A stretch of DNA of 64,000 nt from Lentibacter algarum (GTDB taxonomy: Bacteria; Pseudomonadota; Alphaproteobacteria; Rhodobacterales; Rhodobacteraceae). The first letter of the stretch is position 1; each line of letters starts with the position of its first letter. Below, piece by piece: positions 9,159 through 18,323 of this stretch. The notes beneath the pieces are model-generated. The model was not told the DNA's origin, searched no databases, and was given only the letters and a program-made list of their open reading frames with translations. Location: the NCBI RefSeq assembly GCF_018860975.1, contig NZ_JAHKQI010000010.1, forward strand, positions 372,001 through 436,000, written 5' to 3'. The translations under genes were made by a program, and so were the position numbers.

Positions 9159-10963
9159 CAGAACGTGCGCTCTTTCGGAGCGATTTTCTTGAGGCTGATG
9201 CCGCCTTCCTTCTCGGTGGTCAGCGGTTTTTTCACCACATCCCGATGCGTCAGCTTAACCTTGGCGCCGTCAACACGGCTGATCGTGTGAACACGCCAGT
9301 TCTCGTCGTCTCGCTTGGCAAAGTCCTCATGCGCATGCGCACCGCGGCTTTCTTTGCGCGCTTCCGCACCGTGAATGGTTGCCAAAGCGTTGGGCATCAG
9401 GTTCGCCAGCTCCAGCGTTTCCATCAGGTCGCTGTTCCAGACAAGGCTGCGGTCGGTGACTTTCAGGTCATCCATCTTACCCGCAATTCCGGTCATCGCT
9501 TTCACACCCTGCTTCAGTGTTTCAGAGGTGCGGAACACAGCCGCATCGGCCTGCATGGTCTTTTGCATTTCAAGGCGTAGCTCCGCCGTGGCCACATTGC
9601 CCTTGGCGTGGCGCAAACCATCAAACCGCTCAAACGCGGCGTCAACACTGGCTTGGTTCATGGTTGGCACAGGTGCGTCGGCATCAACAACCTCGCCTGC
9701 GCGGATCGCCGCCGCACGGCCAAACACCACCAAGTCGATCAGCGAGTTTGAGCCAAGGCGGTTTGCCCCGTGCACAGAGGCACAGCCCGCCTCGCCCACA
9801 GCCATAAGGCCGGGCACAACTGCGTTCGGGTCTTTCGCCGTCGGGTTCATCACCTCGCCCCAGTAGTTCGTCGGAATGCCGCCCATGTTGTAATGCACGG
9901 TCGGAATAACAGGGATAGGTTCTTTGGTGACATCAACGCCAGCAAAGATCTTCGCACTTTCCGAAATGCCTGGAAGACGCTCGGCCAAGGCCTCTTGCGG
10001 CAGGTGGCTCAGGTTGAGGTGAATGTGATCACCCTCGGCGCCAACACCGCGGCCCTCGCGAATCTCCATCGTCATCGAGCGGCTCACATAGTCACGCGGA
10101 GCAAGGTCTTTATACTGCGGCGCATAGCGCTCCATAAAGCGCTCGCCTTCCGAGTTGGTGAGGTAGCCGCCTTCACCGCGTGCGCCCTCGGTGATCAAAC
10201 AGCCCGAGCCATAGATACCTGTCGGGTGAAACTGCACAAACTCCATGTCTTGCAAAGCAAGCCCTGCGCGCGCAACCATACCGCCGCCATCGCCCGTGCA
10301 CGTGTGTGCCGATGTGGCCGAGAAGTAGGCGCGCCCGTAGCCGCCCGTCGCCAACACAACCATCTTGGCGTTGAATACATGCATCGTGCCGTCATCAAGC
10401 TTCCAGCAGACAACGCCTTGGCATTGGCCATCGTCGGACATGATCAGATCAATCGCGAAGTACTCAACATAGAACTCGGCGTTGTTCTTGAGCGACTGCC
10501 CGTAAAGCGTGTGCAAAATAGCGTGACCTGTGCGGTCGGCGGCAGCACAGGTGCGCTGCACGGCGGGGCCTTCGCCAAACTCGGTTGTGTGGCCGCCGAA
10601 CGGGCGCTGATAAATCTTGCCCTCTTCGGTGCGTGAAAACGGAACACCATAGTGCTCAAGCTCATACACAGCCTTGGGGGCTTCGCGGGCCAGATACTCC
10701 ATCGCGTCGGTATCACCAAGCCAGTCAGAGCCCTTAACCGTGTCATACATATGCCACTGCCAGTTGTCCGGCCCCATGTTGCTCAGGCTGGCAGCAATGC
10801 CGCCCTGCGCTGCAACAGTGTGTGAGCGCGTCGGGAAAACCTTGGTCACGCAAGCGGTCCGCAGCCCTTGCTCGGCCATGCCCAATGTGGCGCGCAAACC
10901 AGCACCACCAGCTCCGACAACTACAACATCATAGTCATGCGTTTCATATTCATAAGCAGCCAT
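9158..10963 (-). CDS. sdhA: Succinate dehydrogenase flavoprotein subunit
   Basis: The 601-residue protein has the N-terminal FAD motif [11 protein letters not shown], and SHTVAAQGG with H48 as the expected covalent FAD attachment site. Substrate-site motifs [21 protein letters not shown] (in part) and [12 protein letters not shown] are present. It oxidises succinate to fumarate in complex II on the cytoplasmic face of the inner membrane. It is the third gene of the leftward operon, 11 bases after sdhD, and its stop overlaps the lipoprotein start. Length and motifs are normal. Confidence 0.98.
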   Translation of the reverse strand: MAAYEYETHDYDVVVVGAGGAGLRATLGMAEQGLRTACVTKVFPTRSHTVAAQGGIAASLSNMGPDNWQWHMYDTVKGSDWLGDTDAMEYLAREAPKAVYELEHYGVPFSRTEEGKIYQRPFGGHTTEFGEGPAVQRTCAAADRTGHAILHTLYGQSLKNNAEFYVEYFAIDLIMSDDGQCQGVVCWKLDDGTMHVFNAKMVVLATGGYGRAYFSATSAHTCTGDGGGMVARAGLALQDMEFVQFHPTGIYGSGCLITEGARGEGGYLTNSEGERFMERYAPQYKDLAPRDYVSRSMTMEIREGRGVGAEGDHIHLNLSHLPQEALAERLPGISESAKIFAGVDVTKEPIPVIPTVHYNMGGIPTNYWGEVMNPTAKDPNAVVPGLMAVGEAGCASVHGANRLGSNSLIDLVVFGRAAAIRAGEVVDADAPVPTMNQASVDAAFERFDGLRHAKGNVATAELRLEMQKTMQADAAVFRTSETLKQGVKAMTGIAGKMDDLKVTDRSLVWNSDLMETLELANLMPNALATIHGAEARKESRGAHAHEDFAKRDDENWRVHTISRVDGAKVKLTHRDVVKKPLTTEKEGGISLKKIAPKERTF

Positions 10964-10974
10964 GTTCGGTATCC

Positions 10975-11349
10975 TTAAAAAGCGGCGAGCCGGATGAGGG
11001 CAAAAAGACCTACGGCAATAACGGTGTAAGCAAAGCCCTGCGACGCGATGATGAGCAGCTTCTCGGCGGGGCCATGCACATAGTCCTCGATGGCCTCATG
11101 TACTTCACGCATCAAATGCAGCATGCCGACAATCAGCGTCAACGTAGTGACGATCAGCGGGAAAGGCTGCGCATAGTAAGCAACGACCTCCTCGAAACTG
11201 CCGCCAAAGGCACAGGCGAAAGTGATAACAAACAACGGCAGAAGCACTTGAAGCAAGACCGAGCTGACAAAGTGTTGCCAGTGATGGTGCGTGCCCTCTC
11301 GCGCCGAGCCAGAGCCTACTGCGCGTTTGCGGTCGGTGAGATATCTCAT
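10975..11349 (-). CDS. sdhD: Succinate dehydrogenase membrane anchor subunit
   Basis: The protein is 124 residues with three predicted membrane helices (about 28-50, 62-82 and 98-120). The loop and helix with [16 protein letters not shown] resembles the quinone/heme region of SdhD, where a histidine ligates heme b. It anchors SdhAB together with SdhC. It lies between sdhC (10-base gap) and sdhA (11-base gap). Assignment rests on context and length as much as sequence, as is normal for this fast-evolving subunit. Confidence 0.93.
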   Translation of the reverse strand: MRYLTDRKRAVGSGSAREGTHHHWQHFVSSVLLQVLLPLFVITFACAFGGSFEEVVAYYAQPFPLIVTTLTLIVGMLHLMREVHEAIEDYVHGPAEKLLIIASQGFAYTVIAVGLFALIRLAAF

Positions 11350-11359
11350 GTCTCGCTCC

Positions 11360-11746
11360 TCAAAGTATAATTGCGACGAGGACTGTCAGCACAGTCGCTC
11401 CGATGAGCATCCCGAGGCCCATCTTTTCGGAAACCTCGACATCAAGGCAATATCCAAGATCCCAGATGACATGGCGCAAGCGTCCGAGCATGTGATAAAA
11501 AATTGCCCATGTGGCACCAAACATCACCAAGCTACCGAACCAGCTTTGCAAAAAACCGTCGATGGCAGCAAATGAGCTATGTGAAGTGGCCGCTGCCGCC
11601 AGCCACCAAACCGGCAAAATCGCGAGCACAAACAAGGCAATCGCCGTGATACGCACCAAGATCGAGGTGCCCGATGTCAGCTGTGGTCGGTAAATTGTCA
11701 GATGCGGTGAAAGCGGGCGTTCAATTGGTTTGCTGCTATCAGCCAT
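11360..11746 (-). CDS. sdhC: Succinate dehydrogenase cytochrome b556 subunit
   Basis: I use the ATG at 11746 (128 residues) because GAGAGG lies eight bases upstream; the ATG two codons earlier is too close to that site. RPLSPHLTIYRPQ at the N-terminus is the SdhC signature, and HMLGRLRHVIWDLGY (in the second helix region) carries the expected heme-ligand histidine. Three membrane helices are apparent. It is the first gene of the sdh operon; the leader upstream holds two strong inverted repeats and the paired GTGATCAC element. Confidence 0.95.
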   Translation of the reverse strand: MADSSKPIERPLSPHLTIYRPQLTSGTSILVRITAIALFVLAILPVWWLAAAATSHSSFAAIDGFLQSWFGSLVMFGATWAIFYHMLGRLRHVIWDLGYCLDVEVSEKMGLGMLIGATVLTVLVAIIL

Positions 11747-11766
11747 GAGCATATCCTCTCTTGCGG

Positions 11767-11806
11767 GTGTGCCGTTTGGTTACGCAAACGGTATACACTG
11801 GCACAC
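11767..11806 (-). promoter_or_regulatory. Nested inverted repeat in the sdhC leader
   Basis: The outer arms GTGTGCC (11767-11773) and GGCACAC (11800-11806) enclose inner arms CCGTTTG (11772-11778) and CAAACGG (11785-11791), the latter separated by GTTACG. The inner dyad could be a protein operator; as RNA it would form a hairpin about 20 bases upstream of the sdhC start. No known motif was recognised. Confidence 0.55.
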
Positions 11807-11852
11807 GTTACCTCTTTGATAACGGTTTTAGAGCCAGAGTCACGCCTATCAA

Positions 11853-11877
11853 GGCAATTTTTGCGGGAAAAATTGCC
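11853..11877 (-). promoter_or_regulatory. Perfect 10-bp inverted repeat upstream of sdhC
   Basis: GGCAATTTTT (11853-11862) and AAAAATTGCC (11868-11877) are separated by GCGGG. It lies between the paired GTGATCAC element and the sdhC start. It could be an operator or a terminator-like structure for transcription entering from the upstream gene. The short AAAATTGCC core also appears just after the equivalent element ahead of sucC (about 19150-19158). Confidence 0.5.
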
Positions 11878-11897
11878 GCATATGCCAAGAAAGCCAG

Positions 11898-11932
11898 TTT
11901 GTGATCACGCTCGCATTAACCGTGATCACAAA
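11898..11932 (-). promoter_or_regulatory. Paired GTGATCAC palindromes, candidate operator of the sdh operon
   Basis: Two perfect 8-bp palindromes GTGATCAC lie at 11901-11908 and 11922-11929, centres 21 bp apart. The whole element is symmetric, with outer arms TTTGTGATCAC and GTGATCACAAA. The same layout occurs upstream of sucC (19109-19144). Two-turn spacing suggests cooperative binding of a dimer pair on one face of the helix. The regulator is unknown; GntR-type or other alphaproteobacterial TCA regulators are candidates only. Confidence 0.75.
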
Positions 11933-11956
11933 TACCACAATAGCTTACAAAAACCC

Positions 11957-12382
11957 TCAGTAGAGGCTCTTCAGCACCTCTGTCATCGTGGTGTTGAAGT
12001 TAAGATAACCGACCTTCAACTCGCCACGTATCGGAGCGGCCAGCAAATACACCGACATAGGGAAGTCCTGCCCCTTGATGTTGAAGGTGGTCACTTCCTG
12101 CACCATCCCGCCACTATCGCGTCGCTGCACGATGGTCTGACAGCTCTCAAACCCGTCGGGGAACAAGCCCTCAAGCTGCGCAATTGGCTTCTCGAGCTTT
12201 TCGCTGGCCGTGCCCATGATCTCGGTTGTGATGTCTTTGAAAGCTTGAAAGTCACCCCTCAAAAATTCGGCCTTGGCCGTTTCCAGCAACTCGACTGGCT
12301 CAGCTCCGCCCATTTCACAGACAGGCGCTGCAAAGGCGGGGCTACAAAAAACCGCAAGGGCAAAAGGGTATACAAACTTCAT
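11957..12382 (-). CDS. Secreted protein of unknown function
   Basis: The ATG at 12382 has AGGAGC upstream and begins a signal peptide, MKFVYPFALAVFCSPAFAAP, giving 141 residues; the longer open frame before it is not credible. The mature protein has one cysteine early (VCEMGG) and one in the middle (FESCQTIV), which may pair. The C-terminal half is beta-rich (QEVTTFNIKGQDFPMSVYL). No family is recognised. It is transcribed in the same direction as sdh but 210 bases upstream of sdhC, so the sdh regulatory region lies directly after its stop. Confidence 0.7.
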   Translation of the reverse strand: MKFVYPFALAVFCSPAFAAPVCEMGGAEPVELLETAKAEFLRGDFQAFKDITTEIMGTASEKLEKPIAQLEGLFPDGFESCQTIVQRRDSGGMVQEVTTFNIKGQDFPMSVYLLAAPIRGELKVGYLNFNTTMTEVLKSLY

Positions 12383-12451
12383 GTTCGCTCCTGATGTGTA
12401 ACGAGGTGCGTTAGCGCGCAGCGAGCTTAAAGGCGCTGCGCGCATATGCTT

Positions 12452-12703
12452 TTAGCGGCGAAGCGGCAGGCCGTCTTTGTCGCCCAGTGAGCCGGTGATC
12501 AAGCGCACAAAATCAATGATCGTCCAGATGCCGAGGCCGCCCAGCGTCAACAGCATCAAGATACCGGTGCCGTGCTTGCCAAGGTAAAACCGGTGAATAC
12601 CAAGCCCGCCCAAAAAGAAGCAAAGCAGCACCGCGGGAACAAACCCCTTTTCGCTTTCCTGCCCAGCCATCGCACTCGGTTGTTGTTCGTTCATATTTGT
12701 CAT
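12452..12703 (-). CDS. TM2 domain protein
   Basis: Using the ATG at 12703 (GGAG six bases upstream) gives 83 residues. A short polar N-terminus precedes the TM2 fold: two membrane helices with [16 protein letters not shown] between them and [12 protein letters not shown] near the end. TM2 proteins are small inner-membrane proteins of unclear role. A similar but distinct protein is encoded just upstream (12734-13012), so this looks like an old tandem duplication. Confidence 0.85.
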   Translation of the reverse strand: MTNMNEQQPSAMAGQESEKGFVPAVLLCFFLGGLGIHRFYLGKHGTGILMLLTLGGLGIWTIIDFVRLITGSLGDKDGLPLRR

Positions 12704-12733
12704 TATCTGCTCCACTCTAAGTTTAATAACAAT

Positions 12734-13012
12734 TTATAGTTTCACCACACGCCCTAACGAGTCGCGTGCCTGTTCGGTGATCAGTGCATAAAACACTATG
12801 ATCGTATGCAGCGCGTCTGCCAACAAAACAAGCATGCCTAAGCCTTCTTGCCCGTTAACAAACAGCAATATAGCGATAACGAACAACCCGAAGTCAACAC
12901 AACCATGGATAATGTTGCCAAGGTAGAAGTGATGCACTCCTACAACGCCGAAAATGCCGCACAGTATAACCGCCAGGCCATAAGATTTTGGTGATTTTTC
13001 AACAGTGTTCAT
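12734..13012 (-). CDS. TM2-like small membrane protein
   Basis: From the ATG at 13012 the protein has 92 residues. VVGVHHFYLGNIIHGCVDFG is the TM2-type HxFYLG motif between hydrophobic helices, and a third hydrophobic stretch (LGMLVLLADALHTIIVFYALI) follows. It is more divergent than the neighbour at 12452, lacking the IIDFVRL ending. The region is AT-richer than the flanks. The 11-bp tandem repeat at 13037-13080 lies immediately upstream of this gene, between it and mch. Function unknown. Confidence 0.75.
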   Translation of the reverse strand: MNTVEKSPKSYGLAVILCGIFGVVGVHHFYLGNIIHGCVDFGLFVIAILLFVNGQEGLGMLVLLADALHTIIVFYALITEQARDSLGRVVKL

Positions 13013-13036
13013 CGGGTTCACTCTTTTGGTAATTCA

Positions 13037-13080
13037 AGCATCATTACAGCATCATTACAGCATCATTACAGCATCATTAC
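13037..13080. repeat. Four perfect tandem copies of an 11-bp unit
   Basis: AGCATCATTAC is repeated four times without change from 13037 to 13080. The last copy supplies the mch stop codon (13077-13079). A partial copy (AGCGGCATC) follows inside mch. The array is AT-richer than its surroundings and lies between mch and the TM2-like gene. Confidence 0.95.
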
Positions 13081-14108
13081 AGCGGCATCAAAGCCCAGTA
13101 ATCGAGATCAAGCAAGACATGCGGAAGGTATTTGCCATCCTCGCCTTTGAGCGTGAAAGCATCTCCTCCGCTCGTCGCCACAAGCCGCAAGCGCACCGCA
13201 CCAACGCCCGGCGCTGACGTTTCAGCCTTGTCCAGCACCTCCGACCAAGCCTTAACCGTCAGCCCGCTAAAGCAGGGGTTTGCATGCGCGCCGCCGTTCA
13301 GCCCGACAATCATCTGCGCGTTCGCAAGGCCATTAAAGCTCAACGCCCGCGCCATCGAGATGATATGACCACCATATATAAGCCGCTGCCCGTCAGGCCG
13401 GAATGTCGCGTCAAAATGCACTTTGGCGGTGTTCTGCCAGAGCCGCGTTGCGATCATATGTTCGGCTTCTTCTATGGTCACACCGTCAACATGGTCGATC
13501 TGCTCACCAACTTCGTAGTCGCCCCAGCGGTGCGGCTCACCGGCCAGCGAAAAGTCGTAGGTGCTAAAGTCCAAGCCCTCGGGAATGACCAGCTCATCAG
13601 CCGGAATGACACCTTTAAGCTCAGGCACAACTGTCTCGGGCGCGGGTGCATCCAAGTCGCGTTTACGCACCATCACCCAGCGCACATACTCGAGCACAAC
13701 CTCTTCCATCTGGTTCAGCCCGCGCGTGCGCACCCAAACAACACCGGTCTTGCCGTTAGAGTTCTGCTTAAGGCCAATCACCTCACTCACCGAGCGCAAA
13801 GTATCGCCGGGGTAAACAGGCCGCAGCCAGCGCCCCTCGGCATAGCCAAGGTTGGCAACCGCGTTGAGCGACACATCAGGTACCGTCTTGCCAAACACCA
13901 CATGAAACGCCGCCAAGTCATCAATCGGGCTGCCTTCTAGCCCGCTATCAGCCGCGAACATGTCAGACGAGTAAAGCGCATGCCTTGCCGGATAAAGCGC
14001 ATGATAGAGCGCGCGCTCGCCCTCACCAACAGTGCGCGGCACGGCGTGCTCGATCACTTGACCGATGCTGTAATCTTCAAAGAAATTGCCCGAATTTGTC
14101 TTTGCCAT
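13077..14108 (-). CDS. mch: Mesaconyl-CoA hydratase (MaoC-type double hotdog)
   Basis: The ATG at 14108 lies two bases after the DUF1737 stop and gives 343 residues. Two MaoC-like hotdog halves are visible: the first with FFEDYSIGQVIEHAVPRTV and RPVYPGDTL, the second with VGEQIDHVDGVTIEEAEH and YGGHIISMARAL. This length and N-terminus fit Mch, which hydrates mesaconyl-C1-CoA to beta-methylmalyl-CoA in the ethylmalonyl-CoA pathway. The enzyme that cleaves beta-methylmalyl-CoA (Mcl1 type) is not in the window, but the related Mcl2 is encoded at the head of the same leftward unit. The stop falls in a tandem repeat. Confidence 0.88.
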   Translation of the reverse strand: MAKTNSGNFFEDYSIGQVIEHAVPRTVGEGERALYHALYPARHALYSSDMFAADSGLEGSPIDDLAAFHVVFGKTVPDVSLNAVANLGYAEGRWLRPVYPGDTLRSVSEVIGLKQNSNGKTGVVWVRTRGLNQMEEVVLEYVRWVMVRKRDLDAPAPETVVPELKGVIPADELVIPEGLDFSTYDFSLAGEPHRWGDYEVGEQIDHVDGVTIEEAEHMIATRLWQNTAKVHFDATFRPDGQRLIYGGHIISMARALSFNGLANAQMIVGLNGGAHANPCFSGLTVKAWSEVLDKAETSAPGVGAVRLRLVATSGGDAFTLKGEDGKYLPHVLLDLDYWALMPL

Positions 14109-14110
14109 AG

Positions 14111-14314
14111 TCACTGCGCTCCTAGCTTCATATCGGGCGTGTAAGGCGTCTCGACATTCTTGGTCACAGCCTGTCCGCAGCGCATCACACCGCGCGCGCT
14201 GTCAAAGGCATAAGTCGGCGAGCCATACAGCTCCCAGCCCTTGCTCAGCGCATCCGAAACCTTGTGGCAAAACGCCGATGTGTCGTCTTCTGTCAGCAGT
14301 CGATAAATCAGCAT
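14111..14314 (-). CDS. DUF1737 small protein
   Basis: The ATG at 14314 gives 67 residues starting MLIYRLLTEDDTSAFCHKV, with SKGWELYGSPTYAFD, which is the DUF1737 pattern. The longer frame upstream runs back into nnrU. The gene lies one base after the nnrU stop and two bases before the mch ATG. The family is cytoplasmic, small and of unknown function. Its tight packing inside the mcl2-nnrU-DUF1737-mch unit suggests co-expression with the ethylmalonyl-CoA pathway. Confidence 0.85.
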   Translation of the reverse strand: MLIYRLLTEDDTSAFCHKVSDALSKGWELYGSPTYAFDSARGVMRCGQAVTKNVETPYTPDMKLGAQ

Positions 14315-14315
14315 A

Positions 14316-14864
14316 TCAGCCTCCGAAAGGGTTGGGGCCAACAAGCCCGTGCACATAGCCGATCACGCCCACAAGCAACACCGAGATCGCTAGGAACATC
14401 GCATCTTTGCCGATACTGCCTCTGGGCTTTGGCGTAAACTCTGGCTCGCTCCGGTTGATCACGATCACCTCAAGCACCGCCCAAGCCAGCAGTCCGCCGA
14501 ACAGCACAAACGAGGCCACATCAGGATTGACCAGCAAATGCGCGATCGTCCAGATCTTGAAGCCGATCAGCATCGGATGCCGCATTTTGTAAAACACAGC
14601 GCCTTTGCTCGGCCCGGGGCTGGTAAAGTAGAGCGCTATCAGCACCAGCAAAACGGTGATGTGCTTCATGAATGACGGCACAATCCAAAGATCAAAGCTC
14701 TCGGTCGCGCGATATCCGATCACCATCAACACAACCGAAGCGACGATCACCAAAGCCGAAACACCCTTGGCCTTAGCGCCCATCGCTGCGTGTTTTTCCG
14801 GCAGTGCGCGTTTCCAAAAGTGCCCGCCATACCAAAGCACCAAACCTGCGATCAAAATCGTCAT
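14316..14864 (-). CDS. nnrU: NnrU family membrane protein
   Basis: The protein has 182 residues and five or six hydrophobic helices. LVLWYGGHFWKRALP at the N-terminus, the central KMRHPMLIGFKIWTIAHLLVNPD and GGLLAWAVLEVIVINR are NnrU/NnrU-like features. NnrU was first described near nitrite/nitric-oxide reductase genes, and related proteins (isoprenoid isomerase Z-ISO) bind heme. Here it sits between mcl2 (15-base gap) and DUF1737/mch, not near denitrification genes, so a denitrification role is not supported by context. Confidence 0.85.
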   Translation of the reverse strand: MTILIAGLVLWYGGHFWKRALPEKHAAMGAKAKGVSALVIVASVVLMVIGYRATESFDLWIVPSFMKHITVLLVLIALYFTSPGPSKGAVFYKMRHPMLIGFKIWTIAHLLVNPDVASFVLFGGLLAWAVLEVIVINRSEPEFTPKPRGSIGKDAMFLAISVLLVGVIGYVHGLVGPNPFGG

Positions 14865-14879
14865 TGCCGTCTCCTATTG

Positions 14880-15728
14880 TTACGTGCCGGAAATGGCCGC
14901 AGCCATCGCCAGAATTTTCTGCGCGGTTTCTACATGCAGGTTCTCGACGATCTTACCATCAACAACTGCAACGCCCTGCCCGCTGGCTTCAACCTCTTCA
15001 AACGCTGCAATCTGGCGTTTGGCAAGCTCGATCTCGGCCTCACTTGGCGAGAAGGCCGCATTGCACACCTCAACCTGCGCAGGGTGAATAAGCGTTTTGC
15101 CGTCAAAGCCCATGTCGCGGCCTTGGTCGCACTCAACCTTCAGGCCCGCGTCGTCCTTAAACTGGTTATACACCCCGTCGATCGCCACAACACCGTAAGC
15201 CCGCGCCGCGAGCAGCATCATCTGCAAGCTGGCCTGCATCGGCAAACGGTCAGCGCGGAAACGGCAGTTCAGCTCTTTGGCAAGGTCATTGGTGCCCGCA
15301 ACAAAGCCCTTCATCTGCGGATGCGCCGCGATTTCTTTGGCGTTCAGCACACCAAGCGGCGTCTCGATCATCGCCCAGATTGCCTTGTCCTGTCCGACAA
15401 TCGCCGCCAGCGCGTCAACATCGGCTGCCGTGTTCACCTTTGGCAGCAGGAAAGCATCCGCCTCGGCATCCTTCATCGCCGCCGCATCGTCCTTACCCCA
15501 GGCACTATCAAGCGCGTTCAGCCGGATGATCTTCGCCCGCGCGCCGTAACCGCCCTCTTTCAGAGCCGCCTTCAAGGTATCGCGCGCCTCAACCTTGGCA
15601 TCAGGCGTCACAGCGTCTTCCAGATCAAATATGATCGCATCCACATCAAGCCCGCGAGCCTTCTCCAAAGCGCGGTCTTTTGAGCCGGGAATGTAAAGAA
15701 CCGAGCGGTAAGGGCGTGGCATGTCCAT
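14880..15728 (-). CDS. mcl2: (3S)-malyl-CoA thioesterase (CitE-like, Mcl2 type)
   Basis: The ATG at 15728 with GGAG six bases upstream gives 282 residues; the open frame before it is intergenic. RSVLYIPGSKDRALEKA, DAIIFDLEDAV and MIETPLGVLNA are CitE/malyl-CoA lyase motifs, holding the acidic metal ligands. The N-terminus is of the CitE-like Mcl2 type and unlike Mcl1 lyase. Mcl2 hydrolyses (S)-malyl-CoA to malate and CoA, completing glyoxylate plus acetyl-CoA condensation in the ethylmalonyl-CoA pathway. It heads the unit that ends in mch. Assignment as thioesterase rather than lyase is from family knowledge. Confidence 0.83.
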   Translation of the reverse strand: MDMPRPYRSVLYIPGSKDRALEKARGLDVDAIIFDLEDAVTPDAKVEARDTLKAALKEGGYGARAKIIRLNALDSAWGKDDAAAMKDAEADAFLLPKVNTAADVDALAAIVGQDKAIWAMIETPLGVLNAKEIAAHPQMKGFVAGTNDLAKELNCRFRADRLPMQASLQMMLLAARAYGVVAIDGVYNQFKDDAGLKVECDQGRDMGFDGKTLIHPAQVEVCNAAFSPSEAEIELAKRQIAAFEEVEASGQGVAVVDGKIVENLHVETAQKILAMAAAISGT

Positions 15729-15954
15729 TTTGATCTCCGAGTATGTCAGCAATAAAGTTGCGCAGACCTCGCATTTTTCGGGCGAAAACTTCAAGTGCAA
15801 AGTTGCTGCAATGCAGAATGGGCGCCTAAAACTGTAGCCCAAATCTTCAAACTTCCCTCACATTCGTCTTAACGCCCGCTTCGTTAACCAAACCTCAAAC
15901 CCTGCGCGCAAGGCTAAGAACATTGCACATCCGTTAGGAAGAAAGGTTCTCACC

Positions 15955-16257
15955 ATGCAACTCATAGCCAAAACGGCTCTCGTCATCGCACTCGTAATCG
16001 GGGCCCCCGCATTCGCATCCCAGAACTGCGCCCCGCGCGAGCGCATCGTTGAACGCCTCGCCGAAAAATACGGCGAAACGCGGCAATCCGTCGGCCTCGG
16101 CGCCAACAATGCGGTGGTTGAAGTCTTTGCCTCGCAAACCAGCGGCACTTGGACAATCACCGTCACAACCGCCGCAGGCCTCACCTGCCTCGTCGCCAGT
16201 GGTCAAGCATTTGAAACCTTGGCCGAAGCTCTGCCAGCCAAAGGCAATGACGCCTAA
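15955..16257 (+). CDS. Small secreted protein of unknown function
   Basis: The 100-residue protein has a clear signal peptide (MQLIAKTALVIALVIGAPAFAS) and a mature domain of about 77 residues with cysteines in SQNCAPRERIVERL and TCLVASGQ that may form a disulfide. The helix RERIVERLAEKYGETRQ is followed by beta strands (VVEVFASQTSGTWTITVTT). AGGAAGAAAGG precedes the ATG. It is divergent from mcl2 across 226 bases. Its stop overlaps the stop of the decayed GNAT gene on the other strand. I recognise it only as a periplasmic protein type common in this order. Confidence 0.75.
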   Translation: MQLIAKTALVIALVIGAPAFASQNCAPRERIVERLAEKYGETRQSVGLGANNAVVEVFASQTSGTWTITVTTAAGLTCLVASGQAFETLAEALPAKGNDA

Positions 16258-16443
16258 AGCCGCAATATCATGCCGTGCTTTTCATCGGCCTTGAAACCTA
16301 CAGCTTCATAAAACCCGCGTGCCAGCGTGCCCGAGCACGGCTTCAAAAGCCGCGCGCCCTGCAACCGCCCCGCTTGCCGTCAACTCCCGGTAAAGCCCCT
16401 CGGCCTCGGGCCAGTCTTCAATCGTTAAAGTCCGCAAACTCAT
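16254..16443 (-). pseudogene. GNAT N-acetyltransferase remnant with internal frame-shifting deletion
   Basis: The ATG at 16443 overlaps the TauE stop as ATGA and starts an N-terminus of GNAT type (MSLRTLTIEDWPEAEGLYRE) that stops after 45 codons. The C-terminal end of a GNAT, ARGFYEAVGFKADEKHGMIL, follows directly but in another frame, ending at 16254. A full GNAT has about 140-150 residues, so some 80 residues including the acetyl-CoA loop are missing. The junction sits in GCACGCGGGTTT, which could encode both GTRV of the first part and ARGF of the second, consistent with deletion between short direct repeats. It is almost certainly non-functional. Confidence 0.85.
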
Positions 16444-17186
16444 GTCAGCCCATCCCAGATCAGCTTGCAGCCTGTTGCCGTCAGCAACACATAGGTCAGA
16501 CCGAAGAACACCCGTTCGCTGATCAGAAAATGCGCTTTGACGCCAAGCCAGGCGCCAAACAGCGCAAACGGGGCCAGCATCAGGTCAACCTTCAGCGTCT
16601 CTAACGTGAATATCCCCATAAACGCATAGGGCACGACCTTAACTATGTTGATCGCCCAGAACACCAGCACGGACGTCGCCTGATACTCGGTCTTGCCCGG
16701 TTTCTGGGACAGTAAGTAAACCGCCGCCGCTGGCCCGCCCGCATGGCTGATAAAGCTGGTAAAACCGGTCAAAACCCCGAAGAAAGCACCGCCCACGGCT
16801 CCCATCGGCCTCTGCGCAATCGGCAACCTGCCGCTGCGCCCAATGATCCGGTAAATCACAAACAAAACGGCAATCGCCCCGATCAGAAGCCGAAGCGTAT
16901 CAGCATCGGCAACCTTGTAAAACAACGCGCCCAAGACAACACCCGGCACACCGCTGATAATCAACAGCCGCGCGTCCTCCCGACGCCAGCGCTTCCAGTA
17001 AGGCCTTAAAGTCGCCGCGTCCATCAGCATCAGCAGCGGTAACATGATACCCAGCGCCAGTCCCGGCTCAACAACCAGAGCCAGAATCGCCGCCGCCGCA
17101 AAGGCCGCCCCCGAGCCAAAGCCCGCCTTGGACACCCCCGCAAAGACCACAGCCGCACCGGCAATCAGCAAAAAACCAAGATCCAC
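16440..17186 (-). CDS. TauE/SafE family sulfite/organosulfonate exporter-like permease
   Basis: I choose GTG at 17186 because GGAGG lies eight bases upstream; the longer GTG-started frame (17207) overlaps that site. The resulting 248 residues form about eight membrane helices. The repeated TauE pattern is visible (AGVSKAGFGSG near the N-terminus and GFTSFISHAGGPAAAVYLL in the second half). Members export small anions such as sulfite, sulfoacetate or taurine-derived products. The former GNAT gene is coupled to its stop. The substrate is not inferable; sulfonate metabolism is common in marine Rhodobacterales. Confidence 0.85.
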   Translation of the reverse strand: MDLGFLLIAGAAVVFAGVSKAGFGSGAAFAAAAILALVVEPGLALGIMLPLLMLMDAATLRPYWKRWRREDARLLIISGVPGVVLGALFYKVADADTLRLLIGAIAVLFVIYRIIGRSGRLPIAQRPMGAVGGAFFGVLTGFTSFISHAGGPAAAVYLLSQKPGKTEYQATSVLVFWAINIVKVVPYAFMGIFTLETLKVDLMLAPFALFGAWLGVKAHFLISERVFFGLTYVLLTATGCKLIWDGLT

Positions 17187-17325
17187 TGTAAACGCCTCCA
17201 AAGTCACGGTTTCTAAACCGAATTAGCGCTATCAGAGGGCCACAAGCAAGATCACTTCTCGCCGCGCCGCACCGCAGCGCTCTTGCTTTCGCCACGCAAA
17301 GCGCCTACGCCATGCGCAAATTTAA

Positions 17326-18306
<981 letters not shown>

Positions 18307-18323
18307 GCCTCTGATATATTTAC

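Noticed and set aside
14316-14864. Denitrification locus suggested by nnrU
   Set aside because: No nir, nor, or nos gene is nearby; the neighbours are ethylmalonyl-CoA pathway genes.
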